64,000 nt of DNA from Robertmurraya sp047302285 (GTDB lineage Bacteria; Bacillota; Bacilli; Bacillales; Cytobacillaceae): NCBI RefSeq assembly GCF_047302285.1, contig NZ_CP154845.1:62001-126000 (forward strand). The letters run 5' to 3'. The notes under the pieces were generated by a model. That model did no database searches. It was not told where the DNA came from and saw only the letters and a program-made list of their open reading frames with translations. Made by a program: the position numbers and the translations under genes. Position 1 is the stretch's first letter. Every line of letters begins with the position of its first letter. Positions 20,964 through 31,171 of this stretch are shown here, piece after piece.

Positions 20964-21504
20964 TACGATTTTTCCAAAGGAAAATATCGTTCATTGTTCG
21001 GCAAATGATAAGCGGCGTATCTCTTCGTCATCTTCACTCGTCAGCATCCTCACGTACACACTACGTACGTTCCGGTGCTTCCTCGCTTGATTCCTCGACC
21101 TACTTGCTTCTCATTTCCCTCATTGCTTGGCTTACAATTTCTCGTAACCCTCGCGGTTTTGTTTTGAAACTTAATCTCTAAACATATAGAGAGAAAAACT
21201 AAAATGGCGATTACTCGGTTTATTTCTTGGTTCTTCTTCTTCATTATCTAGTTTTCAAGGTACAAGACGGCGAATGATAAGCTTCGCATTTCTTCGTCAA
21301 CTTTCCTCGTTCCGCTCCTCATGTATCAAATACACTCCAGTGCTCACTCAGTCGTTTCCTCGATCTGCTCGCTTCTAATTCACCTATTATTAATAAGAGA
21401 GTATTGCACTCTCAAAACTAAACAAATCATACGGCTTTTCTGACGAGTCAAAAAAGCTTCCATCAACGTTACGATTATGAGACATCTAAGTCTCCATATT
21501 CCTT
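20964..21504 (-). other. 16S-23S spacer with a diverged internal duplication; no tRNA genes
   Basis: The 541-bp spacer has no tRNA (no T-arm GTTCGA motif), unlike rrnO of B. subtilis, which carries tRNA-Ile and tRNA-Ala. Segments 21000-21115 and 21269-21380 are diverged copies of each other, beginning GGC(A/G)AATGATAAGC. Each holds a small hairpin at the same place (ACGTAC/GTACGT in one, TGTAT/ATACA in the other). The 5' arm of the pre-23S stalk is at 21208-21261. The 3' arm of the pre-16S stalk (AAAACTAAACAAATCATACG) is at 21414-21433. Confidence 0.85.
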
Positions 21505-23058
<1,554 letters not shown>

Positions 23059-23357
23059 AAGAGTAAGAATTAGCTCTTAATTTAAAACATAATAAAACTA
23101 ACGTTGGCTAGTTTCGGCTCCTAGCTTCTCGACCATTTCACTTCTTCTGTCAAAGTCTTTTGGACTTTTCCGCCAGAAGTTCCAATGTTTGTCGAAGCTG
23201 TACAGTCGCCTCCACTATTATTTGTTGACGTATGATTTGTTTAGTTTTCAAAGTACAATGATTTTTCGCGAAAGCGAAAATATCTTTCGTTAATTGTGTT
23301 TTTCGTTAAAACGAAATTTCCATTCGTTTTAACTTATCGCTCAGAAGCGACTTTAAT
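23059..23357 (-). other. rRNA operon leader (complete operon)
   Basis: Untranslated leader. The part next to 16S is almost identical to that of the left operon, then diverges beyond about 23260. It holds the 5' arm of the pre-16S stalk at 23229-23248, a perfect 20-bp complement of 21414-21433, and a BoxA-like ACTTTGAAAAC. Two small hairpins (GCGAAAGCG; AACGAAATTTCCATTCGTT) lie nearer the promoter. Confidence 0.75.
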
Positions 23358-23386
23358 AATATACCATTTTAAAATTTCTTCGTCAA
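23358..23386 (-). promoter_or_regulatory. rRNA promoter P2 (complete operon)
   Basis: On the minus strand, TTGACG (23381-23386), a 17-bp spacer and TATATT (23358-23363). Confidence 0.85.
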
Positions 23387-23440
23387 CACTTTTTTTTAAA
23401 AAAACATTTTGATATTTTACGTCGTTTGTTGACTTCAATA

Positions 23441-23469
23441 AGTATACCAGCCTACGCATTATAAATCAA
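23441..23469 (-). promoter_or_regulatory. rRNA promoter P1 (complete operon)
   Basis: On the minus strand, TTGATT (23464-23469), a 17-bp spacer and TATACT (23441-23446). It lies 78 bp upstream of P2 and just after the HD-GYP gene. Confidence 0.8.
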
Positions 23470-23506
23470 GGGTAATTTATCATTATCCAAACAGACCACT
23501 TAGTTT

Positions 23507-24580
23507 TTAAATAACCTCTTCAATAAAAATGTTGCGATGTTTTTCGAGTTGAATAATTTCATTCGTATCAATCACTTTTATTAATGGTCGTGTAGGAGAT
23601 TTTTCTACGATAAATAATATTTCAGCCAATTCTCCATCTGATAGTTTCACTTTACTGCCTATCGAAAAATTCATGATTCCTGATTGTATGGCCCTAATTA
23701 CAGAGATATCAAATTTTCCAAAACTATCTTCCATAATCATTTCTAATACTTTAAATGGAGATTGTTTTTGGCGATAAAGCCGTGCAGAAGTCATCGCATG
23801 AAAAGTATCTGCAACAGCAATGATTTTAGCAAAACGATGAATTTTTTTATCACCACGCGGGTAGCCGCTGCCATCAAGTCTTTCATGATGTTGATAAATG
23901 GAAATTTTCGCATCATCTCTTAATAAACTACTTCCTTGGATCATTTTATAACTATAAATAGGGTGATTCTTTATTTCTTCAAATTCAGTACTTGTTAATG
24001 CATCATTTTTATTAACAAGGCGAGCAGATACCTTTGCCATACCACAGTCAGCTAAACATCCAGCCAAAGCAAGCTGAACAATGTCTCCTTTATTATACTT
24101 AAGCTTTTTCCCAATAAAGGCACTTAGTAAAGCCACAGCAATCGAATGTTGGTATAAATATTCTTTTTCAGTAGATAAATGGTGGAGAAAGAACACCTCT
24201 CCAGCACTACTCTCTAATTCTTCTATTAAAGGAATTAAAATGGATCTCACTTTAGTAATATCTAGTTGAGCACCTGATTGCCATTTAGAGAATTCCTTTT
24301 TATAATCTCTAACCGCTTCTAAAAATAAATCGGTGAAAGCTAGATGATTCTCTGGGAGTTCCTCTATTTTTTCTTCTTCAATAATTTCAGATGGAATAAA
24401 TGGGGTTCCGTTAACGAGTGTTCTTTGAACATTAACCTGAGTAATTAAAAAGGCATGTAAATATTGAATTAATTCTGGAGTTAGGATGGTTTTACTAGGC
24501 ATAATAGGACGATTTGTCAGGCTCATAATATCCTCTGATAAAATACATCCTTCTCTTAGCTCACTAATTTTTACTCGCAT
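23507..24580 (-). CDS. HD-GYP domain protein with a degenerate HD site
   Basis: A protein of 357 residues. The C-terminal two thirds are an HD-GYP domain, the family of cyclic-di-GMP phosphodiesterases. QHSIAVA, HP (near residue 206), QHHERLDGSGYP (near 230-240) and ADTFHAMTS are all present. The metal-binding HD pair, normally HDIGK, reads ADCGM, so the first histidine is alanine and activity is in doubt. The N-terminal 100 residues (with REGCILSEDI) resemble the DUF3391-like lead-in of such proteins. The ATG at 24580 has GAGGTG six bases upstream; the GTG three codons earlier would overlap it. It lies between gyrA and the rRNA operon, where B. subtilis has no gene. Confidence 0.88.
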   Translation of the reverse strand: MRVKISELREGCILSEDIMSLTNRPIMPSKTILTPELIQYLHAFLITQVNVQRTLVNGTPFIPSEIIEEEKIEELPENHLAFTDLFLEAVRDYKKEFSKWQSGAQLDITKVRSILIPLIEELESSAGEVFFLHHLSTEKEYLYQHSIAVALLSAFIGKKLKYNKGDIVQLALAGCLADCGMAKVSARLVNKNDALTSTEFEEIKNHPIYSYKMIQGSSLLRDDAKISIYQHHERLDGSGYPRGDKKIHRFAKIIAVADTFHAMTSARLYRQKQSPFKVLEMIMEDSFGKFDISVIRAIQSGIMNFSIGSKVKLSDGELAEILFIVEKSPTRPLIKVIDTNEIIQLEKHRNIFIEEVI

Positions 24581-24688
24581 TCGAAACACCTCAAAAACAA
24601 ATTAGGCTGTTTTGTCTAGAAGCAGCCTATTAACTACTAGTCTTATAGACTATATTACTTGATTTTTCAACATATGGCTATAATATGT

Positions 24689-24723
24689 AAAAAGCTGTAG
24701 AGCATTAGCCCTACAGCTTTTTA
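24689..24723 (-). terminator. Terminator after gyrA
   Basis: AAAAAGCTGTAG and CTACAGCTTTTT form a perfect 12-bp stem whose T-rich side acts as the run of T on either strand. Confidence 0.88.
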
Positions 24724-24732
24724 CATAAATGT

Positions 24733-27258
24733 CTATTCCTCAGAAGGGGAATCTCCTTGATTTTCTTCTACAACCTCGTTATTCTCATCAACAATTTCTA
24801 AATCTTCTTCATTGCTTTCTTCTTCTTTTTCAACTTTAGCAACGGTTGAAACAAATTCATTTTCATTTTCGTTCAAACGAATCAATCGAACACCTTGAGT
24901 ATTTCTTCCCATTGTAGAAATATCCCCAACAGCCATCCTAATAATGACACCACCAGTAGTGATAATCATTAAATCTTCTGCACCAGTTACAGCTTTCATA
25001 GAGACCAAATCACCATTCTTGTCGGTAATGTTGCATGTTTTGATCCCTTTACCGCCTCTACCTTGAATACGATATTCTTCAGCAGGTGTCCGCTTTCCAT
25101 AACCATTTTTCGTGACGATTAAAATATCTGAATCCTCATCTAACACTTCCATACCGATAACTTCATCATTTTCACGATTAATGGATATGCCTTTCACACC
25201 GGTTGCCGTTCTTCCCATTGAGCGTACATCTGTTTCTGGGAAGCGTATGAGCATACCGTTCTTTGTACCAATAATAATTTCCTTATTGCCGTCTGTAAGG
25301 CGTACAGAAATTAACTCATCGCCTTCTCTTAAATTCAAGGCAATTAACCCATTATTACGGATATTAGCAAATGAAGAGAGTGGTGAACGTTTCGATACAC
25401 CTTCTTTTGTCGTAAAGAATAGGAACCAATCATCCACGAATTCTGTAACAGGGATGATCGCATTGACCCATTCTCCTTTATCCACTTCTAACAGATTGAT
25501 AATTGGAAGGCCCTTCGCTGTACGAGAAAACTCTGGGATCTCATAGCCCTTCGCACGGTATACCTTTCCCTTATTCGTAAAGAATAGGAGGGTATCATGT
25601 GTGGAAGTCGTGATGAGGTGTTCAACGAAATCATCCTCGTTCGTTCCCATCCCTTGAATCCCTCTACCGCCACGTTTTTGGGCACGATACGTTGAAACAG
25701 GGAGTCTTTTCACATATCCATTATGAGTAATCGTCACAACGATATTTTCACGTGGGATTAAATCCTCGTCCTCAATATTTTCAAGACCTGCCGTCACAAT
25801 TTCTGTACGGCGTTTGTCATTATAACGTTCTTTAATTTCGAGTAGTTCTTCACGAATGATTTCCAAAATCTTTTCTTCGTCTGCTAAAATCGCTTGTAAT
25901 TCTGCGATTAGATTCATTAAGTTTTGATACTCTTCTTCAATCTTTTCGCGTTCTAAACCAGTTAAACGCTGCAAGCGCATATCTAAAATCGCTTGTGCTT
26001 GCTTTTCAGATAATCCGAAGGTCGTCATTAAACCTTCTCTAGCAATTTCAGTTGTTTGTGAACCGCGAATCAAAGCGATGACTTCATCAATATGATCTAG
26101 AGCGATTCGTAATCCTTCTAAAATATGAGCTCGAGCTTCTGCTTTACGAAGTTCAAATTCTGTTCTACGACGAATAACAATTTGCTGGTGTTGTAGATAA
26201 TAGTGTAAGCATTCTTTTATATTCAGAACCTTCGGATGCCCATTTACGAGGGCAAGCATATTAATTCCGAAGCTTGTTTGTAAGGCCGTATGCTTGTATA
26301 AATTATTTAAAAGAACATTGGCATTCGCATCCTTACGAACCTCAATAACAATACGCATTCCTTTACGGTCTGACTCATCTCGTAAATCAGTGATGCCATC
26401 GATCTTTTTATCACGAGCTAATTCAGCAATTTTCTCAATTAATCTCGCTTTATTTACTTGATAAGGGAGTTCTTTGACAAGAATAACTTCTTTCCCATTC
26501 GATTTTTGTTCGATTTCGACCTTAGCACGTAACGTAATCGAACCTCTTCCTGTTTCGTAAGCCTTTCGGATACCGCTTCGACCAAGAATTAATCCTGCAG
26601 TTGGAAAGTCTGGTCCTGGAATAATATCCATAAGCTCTTGAATCGTAATATCCGGATCCTTACTAACGGCAAGTACACCATCAATGATTTCTCCGAGCTG
26701 GTGAGGGGGGATATTCGTTGCCATCCCAACAGCAATTCCAGTGGTACCATTGATTAAAAGATTTGGGAAACGAGCAGGAAGAACGACAGGTTCTCTCTCT
26801 TCACCATCATAGTTATCTTGATAATCAATTGTATCTTTGTTAATGTCCCTCAAAAGTTCCATCGAAATTTTGGACATACGAGATTCTGTATAACGCATTG
26901 CTGCGGCCGCATCACCATCAACCGAACCAAAATTCCCGTGTCCGTCTACCAACATATAACGATAGTTGAAGTCCTGTGCCATACGTACCATCGTTTCGTA
27001 CACAGCAGAGTCACCATGAGGGTGATATTTACCGATTACATCTCCGACAATACGAGCAGATTTTTTGTAAGGCTTGTCTGCATGGATTCCTAAATCATGC
27101 ATAGCGTATAAAATACGACGGTGAACAGGTTTCAATCCATCACGAACATCAGGAAGGGCACGTGAAACGATAACACTCATCGCATAATCTAAAAATGAGG
27201 AGCGCATTTCCTGACTAATATTAATTTCTTTAACGTGCGGATTTGAAGTTTCAGACAT
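24733..27258 (-). CDS. gyrA: DNA gyrase subunit A
   Basis: Breakage-reunion subunit of gyrase, which introduces negative supercoils ahead of replication. The winged-helix core has the catalytic Tyr123 in AMRYTESRMS. The quinolone region reads HGDSAVYE with Ser84 and Glu88, the susceptible-type residues. The C-terminal beta-pinwheel contains the GyrA box as QKRGGRGIQG, needed for wrapping DNA. The acidic C-terminal tail (last 30 residues, mostly E, D and N) is a known modulator. It has 841 residues. The ATG follows GGAGG. It is downstream of gyrB with an 85-bp gap that holds a hairpin (GGATAG/CTATCC, about 27307-27335). Confidence 0.99.
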   Translation of the reverse strand: MSETSNPHVKEINISQEMRSSFLDYAMSVIVSRALPDVRDGLKPVHRRILYAMHDLGIHADKPYKKSARIVGDVIGKYHPHGDSAVYETMVRMAQDFNYRYMLVDGHGNFGSVDGDAAAAMRYTESRMSKISMELLRDINKDTIDYQDNYDGEEREPVVLPARFPNLLINGTTGIAVGMATNIPPHQLGEIIDGVLAVSKDPDITIQELMDIIPGPDFPTAGLILGRSGIRKAYETGRGSITLRAKVEIEQKSNGKEVILVKELPYQVNKARLIEKIAELARDKKIDGITDLRDESDRKGMRIVIEVRKDANANVLLNNLYKHTALQTSFGINMLALVNGHPKVLNIKECLHYYLQHQQIVIRRRTEFELRKAEARAHILEGLRIALDHIDEVIALIRGSQTTEIAREGLMTTFGLSEKQAQAILDMRLQRLTGLEREKIEEEYQNLMNLIAELQAILADEEKILEIIREELLEIKERYNDKRRTEIVTAGLENIEDEDLIPRENIVVTITHNGYVKRLPVSTYRAQKRGGRGIQGMGTNEDDFVEHLITTSTHDTLLFFTNKGKVYRAKGYEIPEFSRTAKGLPIINLLEVDKGEWVNAIIPVTEFVDDWFLFFTTKEGVSKRSPLSSFANIRNNGLIALNLREGDELISVRLTDGNKEIIIGTKNGMLIRFPETDVRSMGRTATGVKGISINRENDEVIGMEVLDEDSDILIVTKNGYGKRTPAEEYRIQGRGGKGIKTCNITDKNGDLVSMKAVTGAEDLMIITTGGVIIRMAVGDISTMGRNTQGVRLIRLNENENEFVSTVAKVEKEEESNEEDLEIVDENNEVVEENQGDSPSEE

Positions 27259-27343
27259 GAAGAAACCTCCTTTTCAAAAGTGAATTCCTTAGACTTTAAG
27301 TATAAAAAGGATAGTGGGTATACCAGCTATCCTTATGGATGAA

Positions 27344-29275
27344 CTAAATATCCAAATTCTTAACATATTGAGCATTCTCTTCGATAAAGTTACGTCGTGG
27401 TTCAACCTTATCGCCCATTAGAATCTCAAATGTTTCATCTGCTTCAATCGCATCTTCAAGACTTACTTGAAGCATCGTTCTTCTCTCTGGATCCATTGTC
27501 GTTTCCCATAATTGCTCTGGGTTCATTTCTCCTAAACCTTTATATCGCTGAATATTCGGTTTCGGTTGACTAGGAAGTTCTGCAAAAATTCGATCGAGCT
27601 CTTTATTGTCATATGCATATTCGATCCGCTTCCCTTGTTGTACTTTGTACAATGGTGGCTGCGCGATATAAATATAACCAGCTTCAATAATTTTTCTCAT
27701 ATAGCGATAGAAGAAGGTTAATAATAGGGTACGAATATGAGCGCCATCTACATCAGCATCGGTCATAATGACAATTTTATGGTAACGAGCTTTGGCTATA
27801 TCAAATTCTTCACCAATCCCCGTTCCACAAGCTGTAATGATTGCTCGAACTTCATTATTGGAAAGAATCCGATCAAGACGAGCTTTCTCTACATTCAAAA
27901 TCTTACCTCTCAACGGCAAAATCGCTTGGAAATGACGGTCACGACCTTGCTTCGCTGATCCACCCGCTGAATCACCCTCAACGATATATAGTTCACTAAT
28001 TGAAGGATCTTTTGAAGAACAATCAGCCAATTTACCAGGTAAACTTGAAACCTCAAGGGCGCTTTTTCTTCTTGTGAGTTCCCTTGCTTTTTTCGCAGCT
28101 AATCTTGCTCTTGTTGCCATTAAGCCCTTATCGACAATTTTTCGCGCAACAGAAGGGTTCTCTAAGAGGAATTTTTCGAAATGCTCAGCAAAGATCGTAT
28201 CTGTTGCAGCTCTTACTTCAGAATTACCGAGTTTTGTTTTCGTTTGTCCTTCAAACTGTGGATCAGGATGCTTTATGGAAATAATCGCCGTTAACCCTTC
28301 GCGGACATCATCACCTGTAAGGTTGGCATCATTCTCTTTAAAAACGCCATTTTTCCTCGCATAATCGTTGATAATCCTCGTTAATGCCGTTTTAAAGCCA
28401 GACTCATGTGTTCCGCCTTCATATGTGTGAATATTATTCGCAAATGAATAAATATTTTCTGTATACCCTTCGTTGTACTGAAGAGATACTTCGATGGCAA
28501 TCCCATCTTTTTCACCTTCAATAAAGATGGGTTCCTCATGCAGGACATCCTTCGTACGGTTTAAATGCTCGACATAAGATTTAATTCCGCCTTCATAGTG
28601 ATATTCATTACGCTTTTTTTCATCGAGCCGTTTATCTTCAATTGAGATTTTCAAACCTTTATTTAAAAAGGCAAGCTCACGTGTACGGGTTGCGAGTGTA
28701 TCGAAATCATACTCTAATGTTTCGGTAAAAATTTCAGGATCTGGTTGGAAATGAATCGTTGTCCCAGTATGGTCCGTTTCCCCAATCACCTTCAGATCCT
28801 CACATGGTACACCACGCTCATATTTTTGATAATGAATTTCCCCATCAAGATGAACATACACTTCAAGGTAAGTCGATAAGGCATTAACAACAGAGGCACC
28901 AACACCGTGAAGACCACCTGAAACTTTGTATCCTCCGCCACCAAACTTACCACCAGCATGGAGAACAGTCATGATAACTTCAACCGCAGGACGGCCCATT
29001 TTTTCTTGAATCCCAACAGGAATTCCTCGACCGTTATCCACTACCGTAATACTGTTATCTTTTTCAATAAAAACATCTATTTCCGAACAATATCCTGCTA
29101 ATGCTTCGTCTATACTATTATCCACAATTTCCCAAACTAAATGATGTAGCCCTTTAGCACTTGTTGAACCAATGTACATCCCTGGACGTTTTCGAACAGC
29201 CTCAAGACCTTCTAATACTTGTATCTGTTCGGCATTATAGGATTGTCCCTGTACTGCTTCTTGTTCCGTAGCCAC
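27344..29275 (-). CDS. gyrB: DNA gyrase subunit B
   Basis: ATPase subunit of gyrase. The GHKL ATP-binding fold (DNSIDEALAG, DNGRGIPVG, GGLHGVGASVVNALS) is followed by the transducer domain and the Toprim domain with EGDSAGGSAKQGRDR and DADVDGAHIRTLLLT. The C-terminus ends RRNFIEENAQYVKNLDI as in Bacillus. I use the GTG at 29275, six bases after AGGTGA, giving 643 residues; the open frame continues to a TTG at 29281 that would abut the site. It lies between remB and gyrA in the conserved dnaA-gyrA order. Confidence 0.98.
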   Translation of the reverse strand: MATEQEAVQGQSYNAEQIQVLEGLEAVRKRPGMYIGSTSAKGLHHLVWEIVDNSIDEALAGYCSEIDVFIEKDNSITVVDNGRGIPVGIQEKMGRPAVEVIMTVLHAGGKFGGGGYKVSGGLHGVGASVVNALSTYLEVYVHLDGEIHYQKYERGVPCEDLKVIGETDHTGTTIHFQPDPEIFTETLEYDFDTLATRTRELAFLNKGLKISIEDKRLDEKKRNEYHYEGGIKSYVEHLNRTKDVLHEEPIFIEGEKDGIAIEVSLQYNEGYTENIYSFANNIHTYEGGTHESGFKTALTRIINDYARKNGVFKENDANLTGDDVREGLTAIISIKHPDPQFEGQTKTKLGNSEVRAATDTIFAEHFEKFLLENPSVARKIVDKGLMATRARLAAKKARELTRRKSALEVSSLPGKLADCSSKDPSISELYIVEGDSAGGSAKQGRDRHFQAILPLRGKILNVEKARLDRILSNNEVRAIITACGTGIGEEFDIAKARYHKIVIMTDADVDGAHIRTLLLTFFYRYMRKIIEAGYIYIAQPPLYKVQQGKRIEYAYDNKELDRIFAELPSQPKPNIQRYKGLGEMNPEQLWETTMDPERRTMLQVSLEDAIEADETFEILMGDKVEPRRNFIEENAQYVKNLDI

Positions 29276-29416
29276 AGTCAATCACCTACACTTTCTAATA
29301 AACTCAACTAAGTTTCTGATGAGTGTTTCTCTTTTTAGATAGTTTTCAAATATAAAGATAATAAAGACCTTGAATAGGTAAAAAAAGAAAAAAACAGACA
29401 AACTCTTAACCCTTTG

Positions 29417-29665
29417 CTAAATCTCTTGCAATGCCGGTTTGGTTGAACGTTTTTTCAATGTTCCTGAAGCTAAAGGGGAGTAATACACCGCTTTTTCAGT
29501 TATAACAATTGATTTAAACGTGCCTTTAGTAAGGGGAATGATGTCCTTATTCTTTTGACCTAACAGCTCTTGCATATATTGAGAGGATTTTACGGTTTCT
29601 TTATCTAGAATGGCAATAATTTCTACCGCTCTCACAAGGATATCCTCTCCTAAATGAACATACAT
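29417..29665 (-). CDS. remB: Extracellular matrix regulator RemB (YaaB, DUF370)
   Basis: An 82-residue protein of the RemA/RemB family (DUF370). In B. subtilis it contributes to activation of biofilm matrix operons. MYVHLGEDILVRAVEIIAILD and KSIVITEKAVYYSPLASGTLKKR are the conserved ends. The open frame extends 14 codons upstream into recF, but the ATG at 29665 has GAGGTGA at good spacing and matches YaaB. It starts 10 bp after the recF stop and is probably in the recF transcript. Confidence 0.92.
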   Translation of the reverse strand: MYVHLGEDILVRAVEIIAILDKETVKSSQYMQELLGQKNKDIIPLTKGTFKSIVITEKAVYYSPLASGTLKKRSTKPALQEI

Positions 29666-29675
29666 TGTTCTCACC

Positions 29676-30794
29676 TCACTGAATTTTTTCAATCCAACCT
29701 GATTCAACCTTAAAAGAAGATGCTTCTTTTAAGGTTTGATAATCAATCCCGTCAACGTTTGTTGTCGTTACAAATGTTTGGACTTTCCCTTGAATCGTGT
29801 TTAATAAATGAGATTGTCGAAAATCATCTAATTCAGAAAGAACATCATCAAGCAATAAAATAGGATATTCATCAATTTCTGAACGGATTAATTCTATTTC
29901 AGCTAGTTTTAATGAGAGGGCAGTTGTTCTTTGTTGGCCTTGTGAACCAAATGTTTGCACATCACGATTATTTACATGAAAGAGAAGGTCGTCTCGATGA
30001 GGACCAAATAAGGTCACACCTCTTTCAATTTCTCTTGTTTTTACTTTTGAAAATTTTTCTTCGAATACTTCTACCATTTTCGACAAAACTTGGTCTTCTG
30101 ATACGTCTACAGAGGGTTTATAGTGAATTTTTAATGTTTCTAAATTCCTAGATATCCCTTTATGTATCGGGATCGCCCAATTTTCAAGCAACTGAATGAA
30201 TTCGAAACGTTTTGAAATGATTTTCACTGCCGTTTCAATAAATTGTTCAGTTAAAATATCAAGAATCGTCATATCCGTTTGTTTTTTCAGTTGTAAGAGC
30301 TTCAAGTAGTGATTTCGTTGCTGTAATATTTTCTGATATTGCCCAATATCATGTAAATAAACAGGGGACACCTGACCGATCTCCATATCAATAAAACGAC
30401 GCCTTACTTGAGGGCTCCCTTTTACTAAATGGAGGTCTTCAGGCGCGAACATCACTACATTCATATTTCCGATATATTGACTGAGCTTCTGCTGCTCGAT
30501 ATGGTTACATTTTGCTTTTTTCCCTTTTTTTGAAATGACTAACTCCATCGGGATGGAACCGTGTCTTTTTTTGACCCTACCTTCTATTTTAGCATATTCT
30601 TCGTCCCAGCGAATAAGATCTTTATCATTTGATGTCCGGTGGGATTTCGCCATCGCTAAAACATAGATAGATTCCATGACATTCGTCTTCCCTTGAGCAT
30701 TTTCTCCGAGAATAACATTGACCTTATTGTCAAATGGAATTTCTAGTTCTTTATAATTCCGGTAATTTTTCAATTGTAAATGCTCAATATACAT
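29676..30794 (-). CDS. recF: DNA replication and repair protein RecF
   Basis: An SMC-like ATPase that directs RecOR and RecA to single-strand gaps. The 372 residues carry Walker A GENAQGKT (30-37), the ABC signature region FGSQGQQRTTALSLKLAE, and Walker B PILLLDDVLSELD. The N-terminus MYIEHLQLKNYRNY is typical. It lies 32 bp after rlbA, in the ancestral dnaA-dnaN-yaaA-recF-gyrB order, and partners RecR encoded at 2.7-3.3 kb. Confidence 0.98.
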   Translation of the reverse strand: MYIEHLQLKNYRNYKELEIPFDNKVNVILGENAQGKTNVMESIYVLAMAKSHRTSNDKDLIRWDEEYAKIEGRVKKRHGSIPMELVISKKGKKAKCNHIEQQKLSQYIGNMNVVMFAPEDLHLVKGSPQVRRRFIDMEIGQVSPVYLHDIGQYQKILQQRNHYLKLLQLKKQTDMTILDILTEQFIETAVKIISKRFEFIQLLENWAIPIHKGISRNLETLKIHYKPSVDVSEDQVLSKMVEVFEEKFSKVKTREIERGVTLFGPHRDDLLFHVNNRDVQTFGSQGQQRTTALSLKLAEIELIRSEIDEYPILLLDDVLSELDDFRQSHLLNTIQGKVQTFVTTTNVDGIDYQTLKEASSFKVESGWIEKIQ

Positions 30795-30826
30795 CGACGA
30801 TACATCCTTTTAAAGAATCCACTTAA

Positions 30827-31042
30827 TTAAATAATCTCAAAAGAACCAGCATTTTGAATGGAGATGTTATCTCCAACTCGCAATTTTCTGCCTCTTCTTT
30901 GATCCTGTTCTCCATTTACGTAAATCTCGTATTCACTCAAGAACCATTTGGCCATTCCACCAGAATCAATTAATTCTGCTAGTTTCAAGAATTGACCTAA
31001 TGTTATATAGTCGGTTTCAATTTTGATTTTTTGTATCACCAT
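30827..31042 (-). CDS. rlbA: S4 domain protein RlbA (YaaA)
   Basis: A 71-residue S4-type RNA-binding protein, found between dnaN and recF throughout the Bacillaceae. The S4 signature is ITLGQFLKLAELIDSGGMAKWFL followed by VNGEQDQRRGRKLRVGD, here described in pieces: the loop GGMAK and the RRGRKLR basic turn. Its proposed role in ribosome maturation comes from the family name and is not shown by the sequence. An in-frame GTG follows the ATG by one codon, so the exact start is uncertain by one residue. Confidence 0.92.
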   Translation of the reverse strand: MVIQKIKIETDYITLGQFLKLAELIDSGGMAKWFLSEYEIYVNGEQDQRRGRKLRVGDNISIQNAGSFEII

Positions 31043-31137
31043 GTCACTCTTTTCTTCTTTTCGTCTTATTTTTATATTTTACTAAATAAATGGACGGTAC
31101 ACAAAGAAAAGAAAGAGGGGAGGAAAGAGTAGAAAAA

Positions 31138-31166
31138 AGAAAGCCACCAGCATTGCTGGTGACTCA
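31138..31166 (-). terminator. Terminator after dnaN
   Basis: GTCACCAGCA and TGCTGGTGGC form a near-perfect stem followed on the minus strand by a T-rich run. It separates dnaA-dnaN from rlbA-recF. Confidence 0.85.
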
Positions 31167-31171
31167 TTATT

